This document shows positions 38,396-46,678 of a DNA stretch of 64,000 nucleotides, one piece after another. How positions within the stretch are numbered: the stretch's first letter is position 1; the number at the start of each line of letters is the position of its first letter. The translations under genes were made by a program, and so were the position numbers. The notes below the pieces were generated by a model that had not been told where the DNA came from, did no database searches, and saw only the letters and a program-made list of their open reading frames with translations. Source of the stretch: Chloroflexota bacterium (GTDB taxonomy: Bacteria; Chloroflexota; Anaerolineae; Promineifilales; Promineifilaceae); NCBI GenBank assembly GCA_018004935.1, contig JAGNBF010000009.1, positions 45,304-109,303 of the forward strand, given 5' to 3'.

Positions 38396-39577
38396 TTACC
38401 CCTTGTAACGATCCTGGACTTCGGTAGATGTGACATAGCGCATAGCGGTCTGTGCGCTGGTCCATCCAAACCAAGCCATTAACTCATCAACCCCATAACC
38501 CAGCCGCGCCATTTTCGTGGCGCAGTAGTGGCGACAGTCGTGGGCCGATAGTTTGTCAATCCCCAGTTGTTCCCCCAGGTAAGCCACCCGTTCACTCACA
38601 CGGATGCGTGAGAGGGGTACGCTTCGCAGTAGCCCTCCCTTGCCATCTTTGAGCAACCGGCTTGTAGCCACGATCACCCCCCCATTGGGTTTAAGGGTGG
38701 GGGGGTATAGCTTTTTGATGTAGTGTGAAACAATCTGTAATGTTTGCGGGGTCAGTTTGTGTGTTGACCACTCCTGCGCCGTTCCTTTTACTTTGGGCCG
38801 AAAGAAGCGCATTTCACCTGCTGCCAAATCGAAGTTACTGATCTTGAGCAGTGCTACTTCGCTGGCGCGTAGGCCGTGATCCAGCAACAAGCACATAAGC
38901 AGGGCATCGCGCCACGCCTGGGGGGAGGTGTTCTGCACGTGCTTGAGCTGCGCCACCACCCGATCTCCCATGATGGTGGGCTGATTCTTCTTTGTGGAAC
39001 GACGCTCGACGACCACCCGCTTCTTACTCCCTTCCGGCTTATAGTCATAAGTTGCGGCCGCTTTGCGCGACTGCGGCCGCCGCGCATCCGCATTCGCGCC
39101 CCCCTGGCGCGAGAAACCACGTACTGTAGCAATTAGCAGCCCCTCTTGACGGTCTACCGTGCCAGCTTTCACGGCCATCCTTGCATAAGTTCGCACGGTA
39201 GACAACCGGGCATTGATCGAGGCGATGGCGTACCCCTCACGCAGAAGCCACTGCACGAACCCTTCTACGATGCCCCAGGTGACACCTTGCCAGGCCAACG
39301 GCTCATCTTGGAAGTTAGCCCCGTTGATCAGCGGGATACCCACATCAATCAGGTACTCCGCGAATAGTTCCAGATCGCGGGCGTGACGCTTGATCGTATT
39401 CGTTGATTTTTCCTGTAGGTAACGCTGGAAGATGGTCGCACCGGCCGCACGGTTGGCGGCTTGTCCCGCCACGGAAAGAGGGGTCATTCCGGTGGACTGC
39501 AAGTCACGATCATGTGCTGTGATCAGCGAGACTGAGGGGGGAAAAGGATCGGCGTAGGGGCTTGTAATGTCGTTCAT
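38396..39577 (-). CDS. int: Tyrosine recombinase (phage integrase)
   Basis: This 393-residue protein has an N-terminal core-binding domain (ATIFQRYLQEKSTNTIKRHA) and a C-terminal catalytic domain. The catalytic domain shows R (DHGLRASEVALL), HxxR (SAHDCRHYCATKM), a late W (AWFGWTSAQ) and the nucleophile Y (TAMRYVTS). A basic insert with KKRVVVERRSTKK separates the two. Integrases of this type recombine attP with attB. I could not identify the core site. It is the only confident minus-strand gene, flanked by a repeat element and a dyad at 39609. Confidence 0.9.
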   Translation of the reverse strand: MNDITSPYADPFPPSVSLITAHDRDLQSTGMTPLSVAGQAANRAAGATIFQRYLQEKSTNTIKRHARDLELFAEYLIDVGIPLINGANFQDEPLAWQGVTWGIVEGFVQWLLREGYAIASINARLSTVRTYARMAVKAGTVDRQEGLLIATVRGFSRQGGANADARRPQSRKAAATYDYKPEGSKKRVVVERRSTKKNQPTIMGDRVVAQLKHVQNTSPQAWRDALLMCLLLDHGLRASEVALLKISNFDLAAGEMRFFRPKVKGTAQEWSTHKLTPQTLQIVSHYIKKLYPPTLKPNGGVIVATSRLLKDGKGGLLRSVPLSRIRVSERVAYLGEQLGIDKLSAHDCRHYCATKMARLGYGVDELMAWFGWTSAQTAMRYVTSTEVQDRYKG

Positions 39578-39853
39578 GGATGGAATGATATAACAAAACT
39601 GGCTTTGTGTACATACTCATAAAGTATGTACGGTTTGATGGTACGCTGACCAGATATAAAAAGCCGTTTTGCGGCCGCGTTTTTCGATATTACTTTGGGG
39701 CGTTTTGATACCATGAACACCAGCCCACAACACGGCCCAGTTCCCACGTTTGGCGCACCCGGCTGTAACGCGGCCACCCCCTCTCTCCCTCCCGATAAAT
39801 GTGCCCAATTGCATAGAAAAACCGCCTGGACGCGTCCATATACTCCCCCCTGA
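39578..39853. promoter_or_regulatory. Integrase upstream region with dyad
   Basis: About 370 gene-free bases separate the divergent integrase and glycosyltransferase genes. The perfect inverted repeat GTACATACT-CATAA-AGTATGTAC (39609-39631) sits where an integrase operator or arm-type site would be, with TTATAT toward the integrase. GCGGCCGC lies at 39671. The phage attachment site may be here but no core repeat can be proven from one junction. Confidence 0.4.
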
Positions 39854-39912
39854 TTGACGCCTAACCCTAGTTGGCTTATAATTAATTGAGTATTACACAA
39901 TATTACTTAATT
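39854..39912 (+). promoter_or_regulatory. Strong promoter with operator for the moron operon
   Basis: TTGACG (39854) and TATAAT (39877) are 17 bp apart, close to consensus. The dyad at 39884-39912 has arms AATTGAGTATTA and TATTACTTAATT around CACAA. It belongs to the AGTATTAT operator family but lacks AAAACCAG. Confidence 0.75.
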
Positions 39913-39945
39913 TGCGAAACGGTGTAGGGGTAAGGTGGATTTCCT

Positions 39946-41352
39946 TTGTGGAGAGTTGCTGTTATTAGCTGCATGATGTCAGCGCCCCAAAATTGGAAGT
40001 ACGAAAGCCAGTTCTTGTACATGTCGAAACTGGCCCGTTACCTTGCCCGCACCGGCCGAGCGCATACCCACATGCTCGTGCCGAATCTGGGTGACATGTC
40101 CTGGGTTCGCCCTGAACCTGGTGTCACCCTTCACCTGCTCCCCACGCTTAACCCGCCAAAGACAAATAACGCCACTGGCTATTTGCCCGAACTCGGCGCG
40201 ATTGCCCAGGCTATCCGCGACATTGGCCCAGATATGATTTTTGTCACCAATAATCGGGTCGCCACGTTGATCGGGACGCTCCTCGAGGGGGATGGCACAT
40301 GGCGCAATGGTAGTGTGCAGGTTCCCCTGATTTTATGGGAAGGCGCACCGGCAGGCCGGGACATTGTAGAACGGGGAGCAGAGTCCGGCGGGTGGATGGC
40401 GGCCGCGGGCTATGTCGGTGCTACCCACTTCTGGACATTCAGTAAGTCCACGCTCAAAGCGGCTATGACGGAGATGCGGGAACACTTCGGGTTTGCGGCA
40501 GCAGACCGACTCCAGAAACGTACCTCGACAGTCAGTGCCATCATTGACCGCGAGTACATGCAGAGCGTGGTGGATTGGACTCAGTCCAAGCGGCCCGTGT
40601 TCACCGTTCACACGGGCGGCCGCTGGAGTGCTACGAAAGGGTATGGCATTGTGGCTGAAGCGGTGATGAAGCTCAAGGCGACCGGCGAAGAGATAGCCAT
40701 GCTGAATACCGGTATGCCCGGCACATCTTCAGTATACGAGAAAGCCGTTGCCGAAACGGGCATTGAGGTAGTGGGCGGGCTAACCCAGGAAGCCATGTGG
40801 AATCTGGTGCAGACGCTCCACGTCGCTGTGCTGGCGCAGGACCCCCAGGCCGTGCCCGGAATGCCGATCGAGCAGATGGCGTTGGGGCTGCCGCTGCTCG
40901 TTAAGTCAACGCCTCATACTCATGAGGTACTGCCACAATACCCCTTTGTCTGGTCTACCGTTGATGAGCTGATGGCACTCATGGTGGAACTGAAGAACAA
41001 CTATCAGCGCATGACCGCCGAAAGCCAGCAATGGTTTGAGGCGAATTACCATACCTTCGACATAACCAGCGTGGGGCCGGTGATTGACGAAATTGCGGCG
41101 GCGAACCGTGGTGGAGTGTCTGTTCCATTGAAGTTTGGGCCAGATGATGTGCCTGATATTGCGGCGCGAGGCACGACCATGTTGTTTTTTCAACAAAGTT
41201 TATTTAGTCGAACCCTGGCCCGACGAGAGGCGCATCGGATCGGGCTGGTCGAGAAGTTTTTTAGTGAAAAACCGGCATTTGAGCGAGAGCCAGAAAGCGG
41301 TGGCTCTGCTGAATCTACCGGTGATATAGAAGGAGATATGCCCGATGGTTAA
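39946..41352 (+). CDS. GT4-like glycosyltransferase
   Basis: This 468-residue protein looks like a GT-B fold glycosyltransferase. It has VAVISCMMSAPQNWKYESQF at the N-terminus, a middle VFTVHTGGRWSATKGYGIVA (the acceptor-to-donor domain junction), and PGMPIEQMALGLPLLVKSTP, the E-x7-E-type nucleotide-sugar region. The most likely start is TTG 39946 after AAGGTGG; ATG 39973 is an alternative. It overlaps the aminotransferase gene. It may glycosylate host surface, virion or DNA. GCGGCCGC sites at 40399 and 40616 only. Confidence 0.7.
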   Translation: MWRVAVISCMMSAPQNWKYESQFLYMSKLARYLARTGRAHTHMLVPNLGDMSWVRPEPGVTLHLLPTLNPPKTNNATGYLPELGAIAQAIRDIGPDMIFVTNNRVATLIGTLLEGDGTWRNGSVQVPLILWEGAPAGRDIVERGAESGGWMAAAGYVGATHFWTFSKSTLKAAMTEMREHFGFAAADRLQKRTSTVSAIIDREYMQSVVDWTQSKRPVFTVHTGGRWSATKGYGIVAEAVMKLKATGEEIAMLNTGMPGTSSVYEKAVAETGIEVVGGLTQEAMWNLVQTLHVAVLAQDPQAVPGMPIEQMALGLPLLVKSTPHTHEVLPQYPFVWSTVDELMALMVELKNNYQRMTAESQQWFEANYHTFDITSVGPVIDEIAAANRGGVSVPLKFGPDDVPDIAARGTTMLFFQQSLFSRTLARREAHRIGLVEKFFSEKPAFEREPESGGSAESTGDIEGDMPDG

Positions 41353-42463
41353 CGCGCCAGAATTTATTCCCGTCAGTAAACCCTATGTCGCTTCCCATGC
41401 CGCCCAGAATCTTGCTGGTGTTGTGCAGAATAATTGGCTTTCCCCAGGCGGCCCGGTGTTTCGCCAGTTCCAGGCGAAACTAGGGGAGTTTGTGGGGGGA
41501 GCAGTTACGCTAGTTAATAGTGGCACCAGTGCCTTGGAGATGGCGATTCGTGCTACGGCCAAAGTTTACGGGGTGAAGGATGGAAGCATTGTTGTTCCTG
41601 CTTATACCTGCCCGGATTGTGCCATTGCCATTATCAAAGCCGGTTTCCGCCCGGTATTTGCCGATGTGCACTCGGATCGCTTGTGCCTCACCGGAACAAG
41701 CCTGGGAACGGTTTTGGATGCGGTGAAGGATGTCGTTGGGGTGATGGTGATCCACCTTTACGGCATGGCCTCGGCGCTGGATGTGTATCAAGTCGCCCGG
41801 GCGCGGGGGATTTTTATTGTGGATGATGTGGCGGAAGGGTTGGGGGTGCAGCCGCAAGGGCATAACCTGCTAGACCTGACCGATGTGGCAATCACGTCTC
41901 TTCGTGGAGAGAAGACCCTGCCTGTGGGAACAGGTGGTGTTGTGATGACCCGACATGATGGCATTCACGGTCTGGCCCAGAGTATGGTGGGGTTAAATAG
42001 TCCTGGGGGATTTAACCGTTACTACAGCCTGGGCATGGCTTACAGCTACGAGTTTCCGGAACTGTTGGCGGCATTTGGGCTTGCACAGTTGGATGTTTAT
42101 CCACAGATGGTTGCCGAGCGGCGAAAACTCGTCAGGCAATATCACGATCTGGGCATCATAACCCCTTTTGATTTGGAGACTGACGTTCCCTGGAAACTGC
42201 CAGTAAAGGTCATAGACAGTCGGCGTGCTTGGGAAACGGCGCGGAATATGGGCATAGAAGTCTCTCCCCCTCATTGGCCACTCCACCAGTTGCCATTTCT
42301 GCGGGAGTATCACCAGAAGACCACGTTGGGGACAACTAAATGGTCATTGGCTGTGGCCGAAAGTTTACGGGCGCAATTGGTCGCGTTCCCGCTATGGCCC
42401 GGCATGGTGCCAGAGCAGATTGGGCGCGTAGCTGAAGTTATTGAATCTTTACGTAGTGGGTAG
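41345..42463 (+). CDS. DegT/DnrJ-type sugar aminotransferase-like protein
   Basis: This 372-residue protein has SKPYVASHAAQNLAGVVQNN WLSPGG, LVNSGTSALEMAIRA, VVPAYTCPDCAIAIIKAG, VIHLYGMASAL and VDDVAEGLG. It also has the probable PLP lysine in ITSLRGEKTLPVGTGG. These are DegT/DnrJ/EryC1 family signs, so it should transfer an amino group to a nucleotide-linked sugar. With the upstream glycosyltransferase it may form a short aminosugar pathway. Unlike nearly all genes here it contains no GCGGCCGC, hinting at later acquisition. Confidence 0.75.
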   Translation: MVNAPEFIPVSKPYVASHAAQNLAGVVQNNWLSPGGPVFRQFQAKLGEFVGGAVTLVNSGTSALEMAIRATAKVYGVKDGSIVVPAYTCPDCAIAIIKAGFRPVFADVHSDRLCLTGTSLGTVLDAVKDVVGVMVIHLYGMASALDVYQVARARGIFIVDDVAEGLGVQPQGHNLLDLTDVAITSLRGEKTLPVGTGGVVMTRHDGIHGLAQSMVGLNSPGGFNRYYSLGMAYSYEFPELLAAFGLAQLDVYPQMVAERRKLVRQYHDLGIITPFDLETDVPWKLPVKVIDSRRAWETARNMGIEVSPPHWPLHQLPFLREYHQKTTLGTTKWSLAVAESLRAQLVAFPLWPGMVPEQIGRVAEVIESLRSG

Positions 42464-42505
42464 GGGAATCTTCCCCCCTCCCTCCCAAAAAAAAGGACAA
42501 ATGCG

Positions 42506-43003
42506 ATGACAGTAAAAAGTACTTTTAACCGTTGGTATCTGCTCCCCCTGTTAGTTGTTGCCCTTGTTGGGCTAATCCTTTCCTGTACGACACCATTCGC
42601 GGCCGCAGATGAGATGCTCCTAGAGGTGAGTGTGCTTTCGGGAGATCCCCCTCCCCCTCCCCCTGCCGATGAACATTGGGTGATGGGTGCAGGAGAAACG
42701 GCATCGCTGGCCTGCGGGGGGGGTAAACCAACAAGCAAGGGGGTTCCAGAAGGAGAATTGCGAGTAGACATTAATGGAGTTGATTCGCTGATGTTTGAAT
42801 GTGTGCCTTGGGTTGGGGGGGAGAGTTCCAGCCAAACACCTGGCCCAACAACTTACCAATGGGCGCTTATTCACAGCCAAACGGGGTATGTTCTTTGTGG
42901 GGGGGAATCATTTGTTGTCCCAGCAGGACAACTAGTCGTAAAGGTGAATGGGGTTGGGTTGCTGGACTTGACTTGTTTGCCTTGGGGAGAAGGGGGGAAG
43001 TGA
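42506..43003 (+). CDS. Secreted or lipoprotein with two repeated domains
   Basis: This 165-residue protein has an N-terminal signal (RWYLLPLLVVALVGLILSC) with a lipobox-like LILSC. An alternative AAA-DE cleavage site is encoded by GCGGCCGC. Two repeats follow: LACGGGKPTSKGVPEGELRV ..FECVPW and VLCGGESFVVPAGQLVVKV ..LTCLPW. A PPPPPP linker precedes them. It is a likely surface moron, perhaps for superinfection exclusion. Confidence 0.6.
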   Translation: MTVKSTFNRWYLLPLLVVALVGLILSCTTPFAAADEMLLEVSVLSGDPPPPPPADEHWVMGAGETASLACGGGKPTSKGVPEGELRVDINGVDSLMFECVPWVGGESSSQTPGPTTYQWALIHSQTGYVLCGGESFVVPAGQLVVKVNGVGLLDLTCLPWGEGGK

Positions 43004-43470
43004 TGAGTGAACCTAAGCCAGTGTGGAATGTTATCGAAGGGCACGACACCAGCCGGGTAGTCATCGAGGGGAGCGTGGGGCGGGTGGTTATCCGCGATAC
43101 CGACATAGAGGTAGTAGAGGTGTTGCGCTTCCTGGGGTCAGATGACCCCGTAGATGTTTTCGAGAAGTGGCCTCAGCTTCAGCCAGCGGATATTGACCAC
43201 GCCCTACGATTTGGGGCGCGGGCAGTGGAATCCTGTGGCGGTCTAGTGTTTGTGGTGACAACGTTTGATGGGGAAGTGGTGAGTGCAAAGTTGGCGCGGC
43301 CGCAGACAGGTGTGACCATTGAGGATGACCCAGAAGATGATTGTTACGATGACCTGCCCACTACCCCAGCGCACATTCGCTTCATGGCCTTCGGTGCGGG
43401 CGGACTGATGTTCATGTTGGCGGTGATGGTGGGGTATTTCATGCTCCAGCAATTGTGGGGTGGGTGCTGA
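43003..43470 (+). CDS. DUF433-like protein with membrane anchor
   Basis: Residues 10-80 of this 155-residue protein resemble DUF433 (VVIEGSVGRVVIRDTDIEVV EVLRFL, VFEKWPQLQPADIDHALRFG), an antitoxin-like DNA-binding fold. The C-terminus is a hydrophobic helix (GLMFMLAVMVGYFML). The combination is unusual. ATG 43003 overlaps the previous stop. Confidence 0.55.
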   Translation: MSEPKPVWNVIEGHDTSRVVIEGSVGRVVIRDTDIEVVEVLRFLGSDDPVDVFEKWPQLQPADIDHALRFGARAVESCGGLVFVVTTFDGEVVSAKLARPQTGVTIEDDPEDDCYDDLPTTPAHIRFMAFGAGGLMFMLAVMVGYFMLQQLWGGC

Positions 43471-43481
43471 GGAGATGTTCA

Positions 43482-44228
43482 ATGCCTGCGATAAGTGAAA
43501 CATTTTGGCAGAAACGAACCCCGTTAATGGACTCGTGCCATTATCTGGATAAGTGGACAGATTGGTATGCAATGGCTATTCGCTGGTTGGCGTTGCGTCG
43601 TCTGCGCCCGCACATCCAGCAACTTGCCCCACAGAACAGAATCCCCCGGGACCCTGCAAGAATTTTGGATATGGGTTGTGGTGATGGGCAGGGGGCACAG
43701 TTGTTCCGCTCGGCTTGCGGCATCTTCGCAGAGGTGACAGGGGTGGATATGTACGAGTATTCGGGCGTGCGCGGCCGCGTTGAGCGGTTCATCCAGGCCG
43801 ATGGCGAACAGGTAGGGCGAGAGTTACAAGGAGAGCAATTTGATTTAGCCATTGCCCTGACGAGCCTGGCTTTCATGAAGAATTGGAAGGTTGCGGCCGC
43901 GCAGATCCGCGACCTGACCAGTTGGATGTTGGTGGTGGAGAATGTACAAGACCCCGCTCCTACCTGGCAAAGCGATCTGGATTATAAGACACACCTCAGT
44001 TGGCCAGTGCTTGTGCGAGGGATGGAAGAAGCTGGATGGCAGGTGGTAATAGCCCAGCCGATCAACTGGTTGGATAGGGCGCTATTAGTACGAGTGCCCA
44101 CATGGTTGCGGCCGCTGACCGTGGGCCTCACCCTGCTGTTGGATGTAGTAGGTGTGTATGTTTGGGGGTTGCCGGTGGCCAAATGCCGCTACACGGCCGC
44201 ACTGTTCGTGAAACGTCCAGTGGTATAG
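43482..44228 (+). CDS. Class I SAM-dependent methyltransferase
   Basis: This 248-residue protein has SAM motif I RILDMGCGDGQGAQLF near residue 55, then VTGVDMYEYSG and FDLAIALTSLAFM. The C-terminal part is hydrophobic (VGLTLLLDVVGVYVWGL), so it may sit at the membrane and modify a lipid or small molecule. GAGGAGATGTTCA precedes ATG 43482. Confidence 0.65.
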   Translation: MPAISETFWQKRTPLMDSCHYLDKWTDWYAMAIRWLALRRLRPHIQQLAPQNRIPRDPARILDMGCGDGQGAQLFRSACGIFAEVTGVDMYEYSGVRGRVERFIQADGEQVGRELQGEQFDLAIALTSLAFMKNWKVAAAQIRDLTSWMLVVENVQDPAPTWQSDLDYKTHLSWPVLVRGMEEAGWQVVIAQPINWLDRALLVRVPTWLRPLTVGLTLLLDVVGVYVWGLPVAKCRYTAALFVKRPVV

Positions 44229-44255
44229 ATGGTGGAGTGGAGATAGAGAACCCAG

Positions 44256-44981
44256 ATGGCGCATGTAATTCGGACAATAGACATTGAAGGGCTGGACCAT
44301 ATTCCCGGTAATACCAACGAAATGGACGAGGGGGAGTTTAATTCGTTGTGTGAAGGGATCCAGGAATCGAGGTTTGTGCCCCCGCCCATTGTGGCCCCGC
44401 GTGATGGCCGGTATGTCATTATTGATGGCAACCACCGGAAGAAAGCTGCCGCGTTGTTAGGGTATACCCACCTGGATTGTGTGGTATTGACAGATCTGGC
44501 CGACACCGAACTGCAAGACATTCTCTCGGCGCGGCTGAATGTGGTACGGGGAAAACCCAACAAGCGGGCTTTTACCGCTTTGTGGATGCGGGTGCGGGAA
44601 CGGTTGCCAGAGAATGAGGCCATGAAGATGTTGGGCGTCACGTCTGAGCGTCGCCTGCACCAGCTGATCATTCCGCCGAAGCGCAAGATCGCGGCCGCGA
44701 CCGTCATTGATGAGGAAGTAAAGCGCATGATGAGCCGTGCCCGTATCGTCGAAGACCTGGGGGACATTATCCGGGCGGCGATTGGGGATGGAGTGGGAAC
44801 TGAGGAATTTGATTACCTGGCCTTCCAGGTGCGGCGGAGCAAGATTCTTTTGGTGCGGTGCGAGGGGGAAGAACTGGTATTTTTCCAACGATTTGCAGGG
44901 ATGGCCAAAGAGAAGAATGTGCGGGTTGCGGCCGCGATGGGCCGGGCGTTGGAAGAATTTGGGGTGGTGACAAATGATTAG
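44256..44981 (+). CDS. ParB N-terminal-domain protein
   Basis: This 241-residue protein has a ParB/Srx domain (EFNSLCEGIQESRFVPPPIV, GRYVIIDGNHRKKAAALLGY) followed by a helical region. It is unrelated in detail to the 21484 protein. Its position before the terminase genes resembles ParB-like genes found in many phage packaging modules. Three GCGGCCGC-derived AAA or R-x runs. Confidence 0.7.
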   Translation: MAHVIRTIDIEGLDHIPGNTNEMDEGEFNSLCEGIQESRFVPPPIVAPRDGRYVIIDGNHRKKAAALLGYTHLDCVVLTDLADTELQDILSARLNVVRGKPNKRAFTALWMRVRERLPENEAMKMLGVTSERRLHQLIIPPKRKIAAATVIDEEVKRMMSRARIVEDLGDIIRAAIGDGVGTEEFDYLAFQVRRSKILLVRCEGEELVFFQRFAGMAKEKNVRVAAAMGRALEEFGVVTND

Positions 44982-45354
44982 GCGGCTACAGTCTGGGTTC
45001 CTTGTGGTTATCCGTAACGCGGCCGCGCCTCAGCCCATACCAGATGAGGACGACGGCACGAATCAGATGTACTCATTAGATGACCTCCCTCTGACCGATG
45101 CCCAGAAAGCTCTGGTGCTTGAGTGGTTTGCCCGGAAGTTGTGGGTGATTTTGGAAGAGGGGAGCGGGGAGCCGGATTATTACGGCAAAAGCTATGACCC
45201 CCTGGTGATTGATCTGGAAGAAAAGGAAGCCCATAGCTATGTATTCCATTTGGATGACGGCGGCCGCCATCACTCGTTTGAAAGCCTGCTAGACCTGGAA
45301 GAAAGGCTGAAGCAGGAAGGTATTAACCGCATCCGCGAGATGTTGAGGCAATGA
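44974..45354 (+). CDS. Hypothetical protein
   Basis: I do not recognise this 126-residue, acidic, helix-rich protein. It overlaps the gene before it by eight bases. It runs up to the small-terminase-like gene. Confidence 0.5.
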   Translation: MIRRLQSGFLVVIRNAAAPQPIPDEDDGTNQMYSLDDLPLTDAQKALVLEWFARKLWVILEEGSGEPDYYGKSYDPLVIDLEEKEAHSYVFHLDDGGRHHSFESLLDLEERLKQEGINRIREMLRQ

Positions 45355-45357
45355 TGA

Positions 45358-45903
45358 ATGGCTGGTGGGAAAGCGAGTGCCAAGAAAGTATCGGTCGCCC
45401 AGCGTCAGTTGATGGCGCTGGAGATGCGGAAAAGCGGGGCATCGTACCGGGTGATCGGCGAATCCATCCGGGCGTACATTCTGCAAGAGACGGGCAAGGA
45501 AACCCGGTACGATTATCGGCAGGCCCAGAAGGATGTCACTACCGCCCTGGCCGAAGTGCGCGGCCGCTTGCTGGACAGTGCCGAAAACGTGCTGACGACC
45601 GAACTCCTTCGGCTCGATGAATTGCAGAGTGCTTTATGGGATAAGGCTCTGGCCGGGGATGGTGAAGCCATTCGTTTGACGCTGACAGTAATGGAGCAAA
45701 GGGCGAAGATGTTGGGATTGAACCAGTTGAACGTCATACATCTGTTATTTAATGGCAGTCGGCCAGAAGCCTCTCCTGTGTTAATTAACGAAAATATTCA
45801 GGATGACGACCTTGATCACCTGATTGGTAATTTGAGTTTGCTGGTGGGGTTGAGAGCTGGCGCACTCCCCCCACCCCGCATCATTGACGCGGCCGCGACT
45901 TAA
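45358..45903 (+). CDS. Small-terminase-like protein
   Basis: This 181-residue protein has an N-terminal HTH-like region (LMALEMRKSGASYRVIGESI) followed by DYRQAQKDVTTAL, and a long helix (LLRLDELQSALWDKALAGDG). This order is typical of terminase small subunits or phBC6A51-type proteins. Near the end QDDDLDHLIGNLSLLVG closely matches DDDLDNLIKNL at the end of the next gene, which may be a shared contact for the large subunit. A terminator follows. Confidence 0.55.
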   Translation: MAGGKASAKKVSVAQRQLMALEMRKSGASYRVIGESIRAYILQETGKETRYDYRQAQKDVTTALAEVRGRLLDSAENVLTTELLRLDELQSALWDKALAGDGEAIRLTLTVMEQRAKMLGLNQLNVIHLLFNGSRPEASPVLINENIQDDDLDHLIGNLSLLVGLRAGALPPPRIIDAAAT

Positions 45904-45926
45904 TAGCTATTCGTATAGTGCTATTG

Positions 45927-45955
45927 GCGGTTATGGCTGTCGAACCGCTTTTTCT
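45927..45955 (+). terminator. Rho-independent terminator
   Basis: GCGGTT-ATGGCTGTCG-AACCGC followed by TTTTTCTG. It separates the first small-terminase-like gene from the next operon. Confidence 0.65.
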
Positions 45956-45974
45956 GTAAGAACACAATTTTTGC

Positions 45975-46019
45975 AATCGTAGATCATACGATTTAGAGGA
46001 TGAGGCTATGTAGTGTAAT
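45975..46019 (+). promoter_or_regulatory. Candidate late promoter with palindrome
   Basis: AATCGTAGATCATACGATT (45975-45993) is a perfect dyad with 7-bp arms. TGTAAT lies at 46014, about 20 bp on, a possible -10. No good -35 is seen, so an activator bound to the dyad could replace it. Compare the sites at 48695 and 58485. Confidence 0.4.
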
Positions 46020-46045
46020 CAGCCCTACTCCACCGGAGTGACAGT

Positions 46046-46678
46046 ATGAAGCAAGACTATGCCGCCGCAATTGAAGCGGAGTTGGGGCGGCTAGATGATC
46101 TGAGTACCCAGAAAGGGAAACGTGATAAGACGATTCGCGCCCTGGCGCAGGCCGAAGTAGATGGGATTTCCCAGACCTCTGTGTTTAAGCAGGCTGGAGT
46201 GATCAGTCAGAGGGCGTATTACAGCAAGGACAAAGATTGGTATCACAACGACCTCTTCCGGGACGTGCTGGGCAAGGTGACGGCCCTGTACCTGCAAAGA
46301 GAGAATGAGATAAGAGAAGCGGCTGAGGAACGCGGCCGCAGACAACGCCATGAGGAACGGGTGCGCCTCATCAACGCGGCCAAGAGCAAGGCCACGGACT
46401 TAATTGAGCAGATGGATACGGTAGCCCAGCGACCCGACCATGTGGCCCGGTTTGTGGCGACGGTGTTGGCTGAGGAGCGCACGGAGTTCGACGAAAAACA
46501 GCCGAAGAAGATTGATGTGACCAGTGGGGGGAAACCGATAGAGCCTGGGGGAGCCGTCGCTATAGCGACGGGTGCGGTGGGCGGGGTCAACCTGGACGAC
46601 CTGCCTGATGACGATCTCGACAACCTCATCAAGAACCTACAAATTGCAATTGGCGCAGTCGCTCGCCAAAAAGCTTGA
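46046..46678 (+). CDS. Terminase small subunit-like protein
   Basis: This 210-residue protein has an HTH-like front (KGKRDKTIRALAQAEVDGIS QTSVFKQAG), a charged coiled coil (REAAEERGRRQRHEERVRL) and a C-terminal LDDLPDDDLDNLIKNLQIAI. Its end overlaps the large-subunit gene in another frame, the usual TerS-TerL arrangement. CACCGGAGTG precedes the start. Confidence 0.6.
   Translation: MKQDYAAAIEAELGRLDDLSTQKGKRDKTIRALAQAEVDGISQTSVFKQAGVISQRAYYSKDKDWYHNDLFRDVLGKVTALYLQRENEIREAAEERGRRQRHEERVRLINAAKSKATDLIEQMDTVAQRPDHVARFVATVLAEERTEFDEKQPKKIDVTSGGKPIEPGGAVAIATGAVGGVNLDDLPDDDLDNLIKNLQIAIGAVARQKA

Noticed and set aside
39578..39853. Definite attP core
   Set aside because: Without the host junctions no core repeat can be recognised; the dyad at 39609 may be an operator instead.
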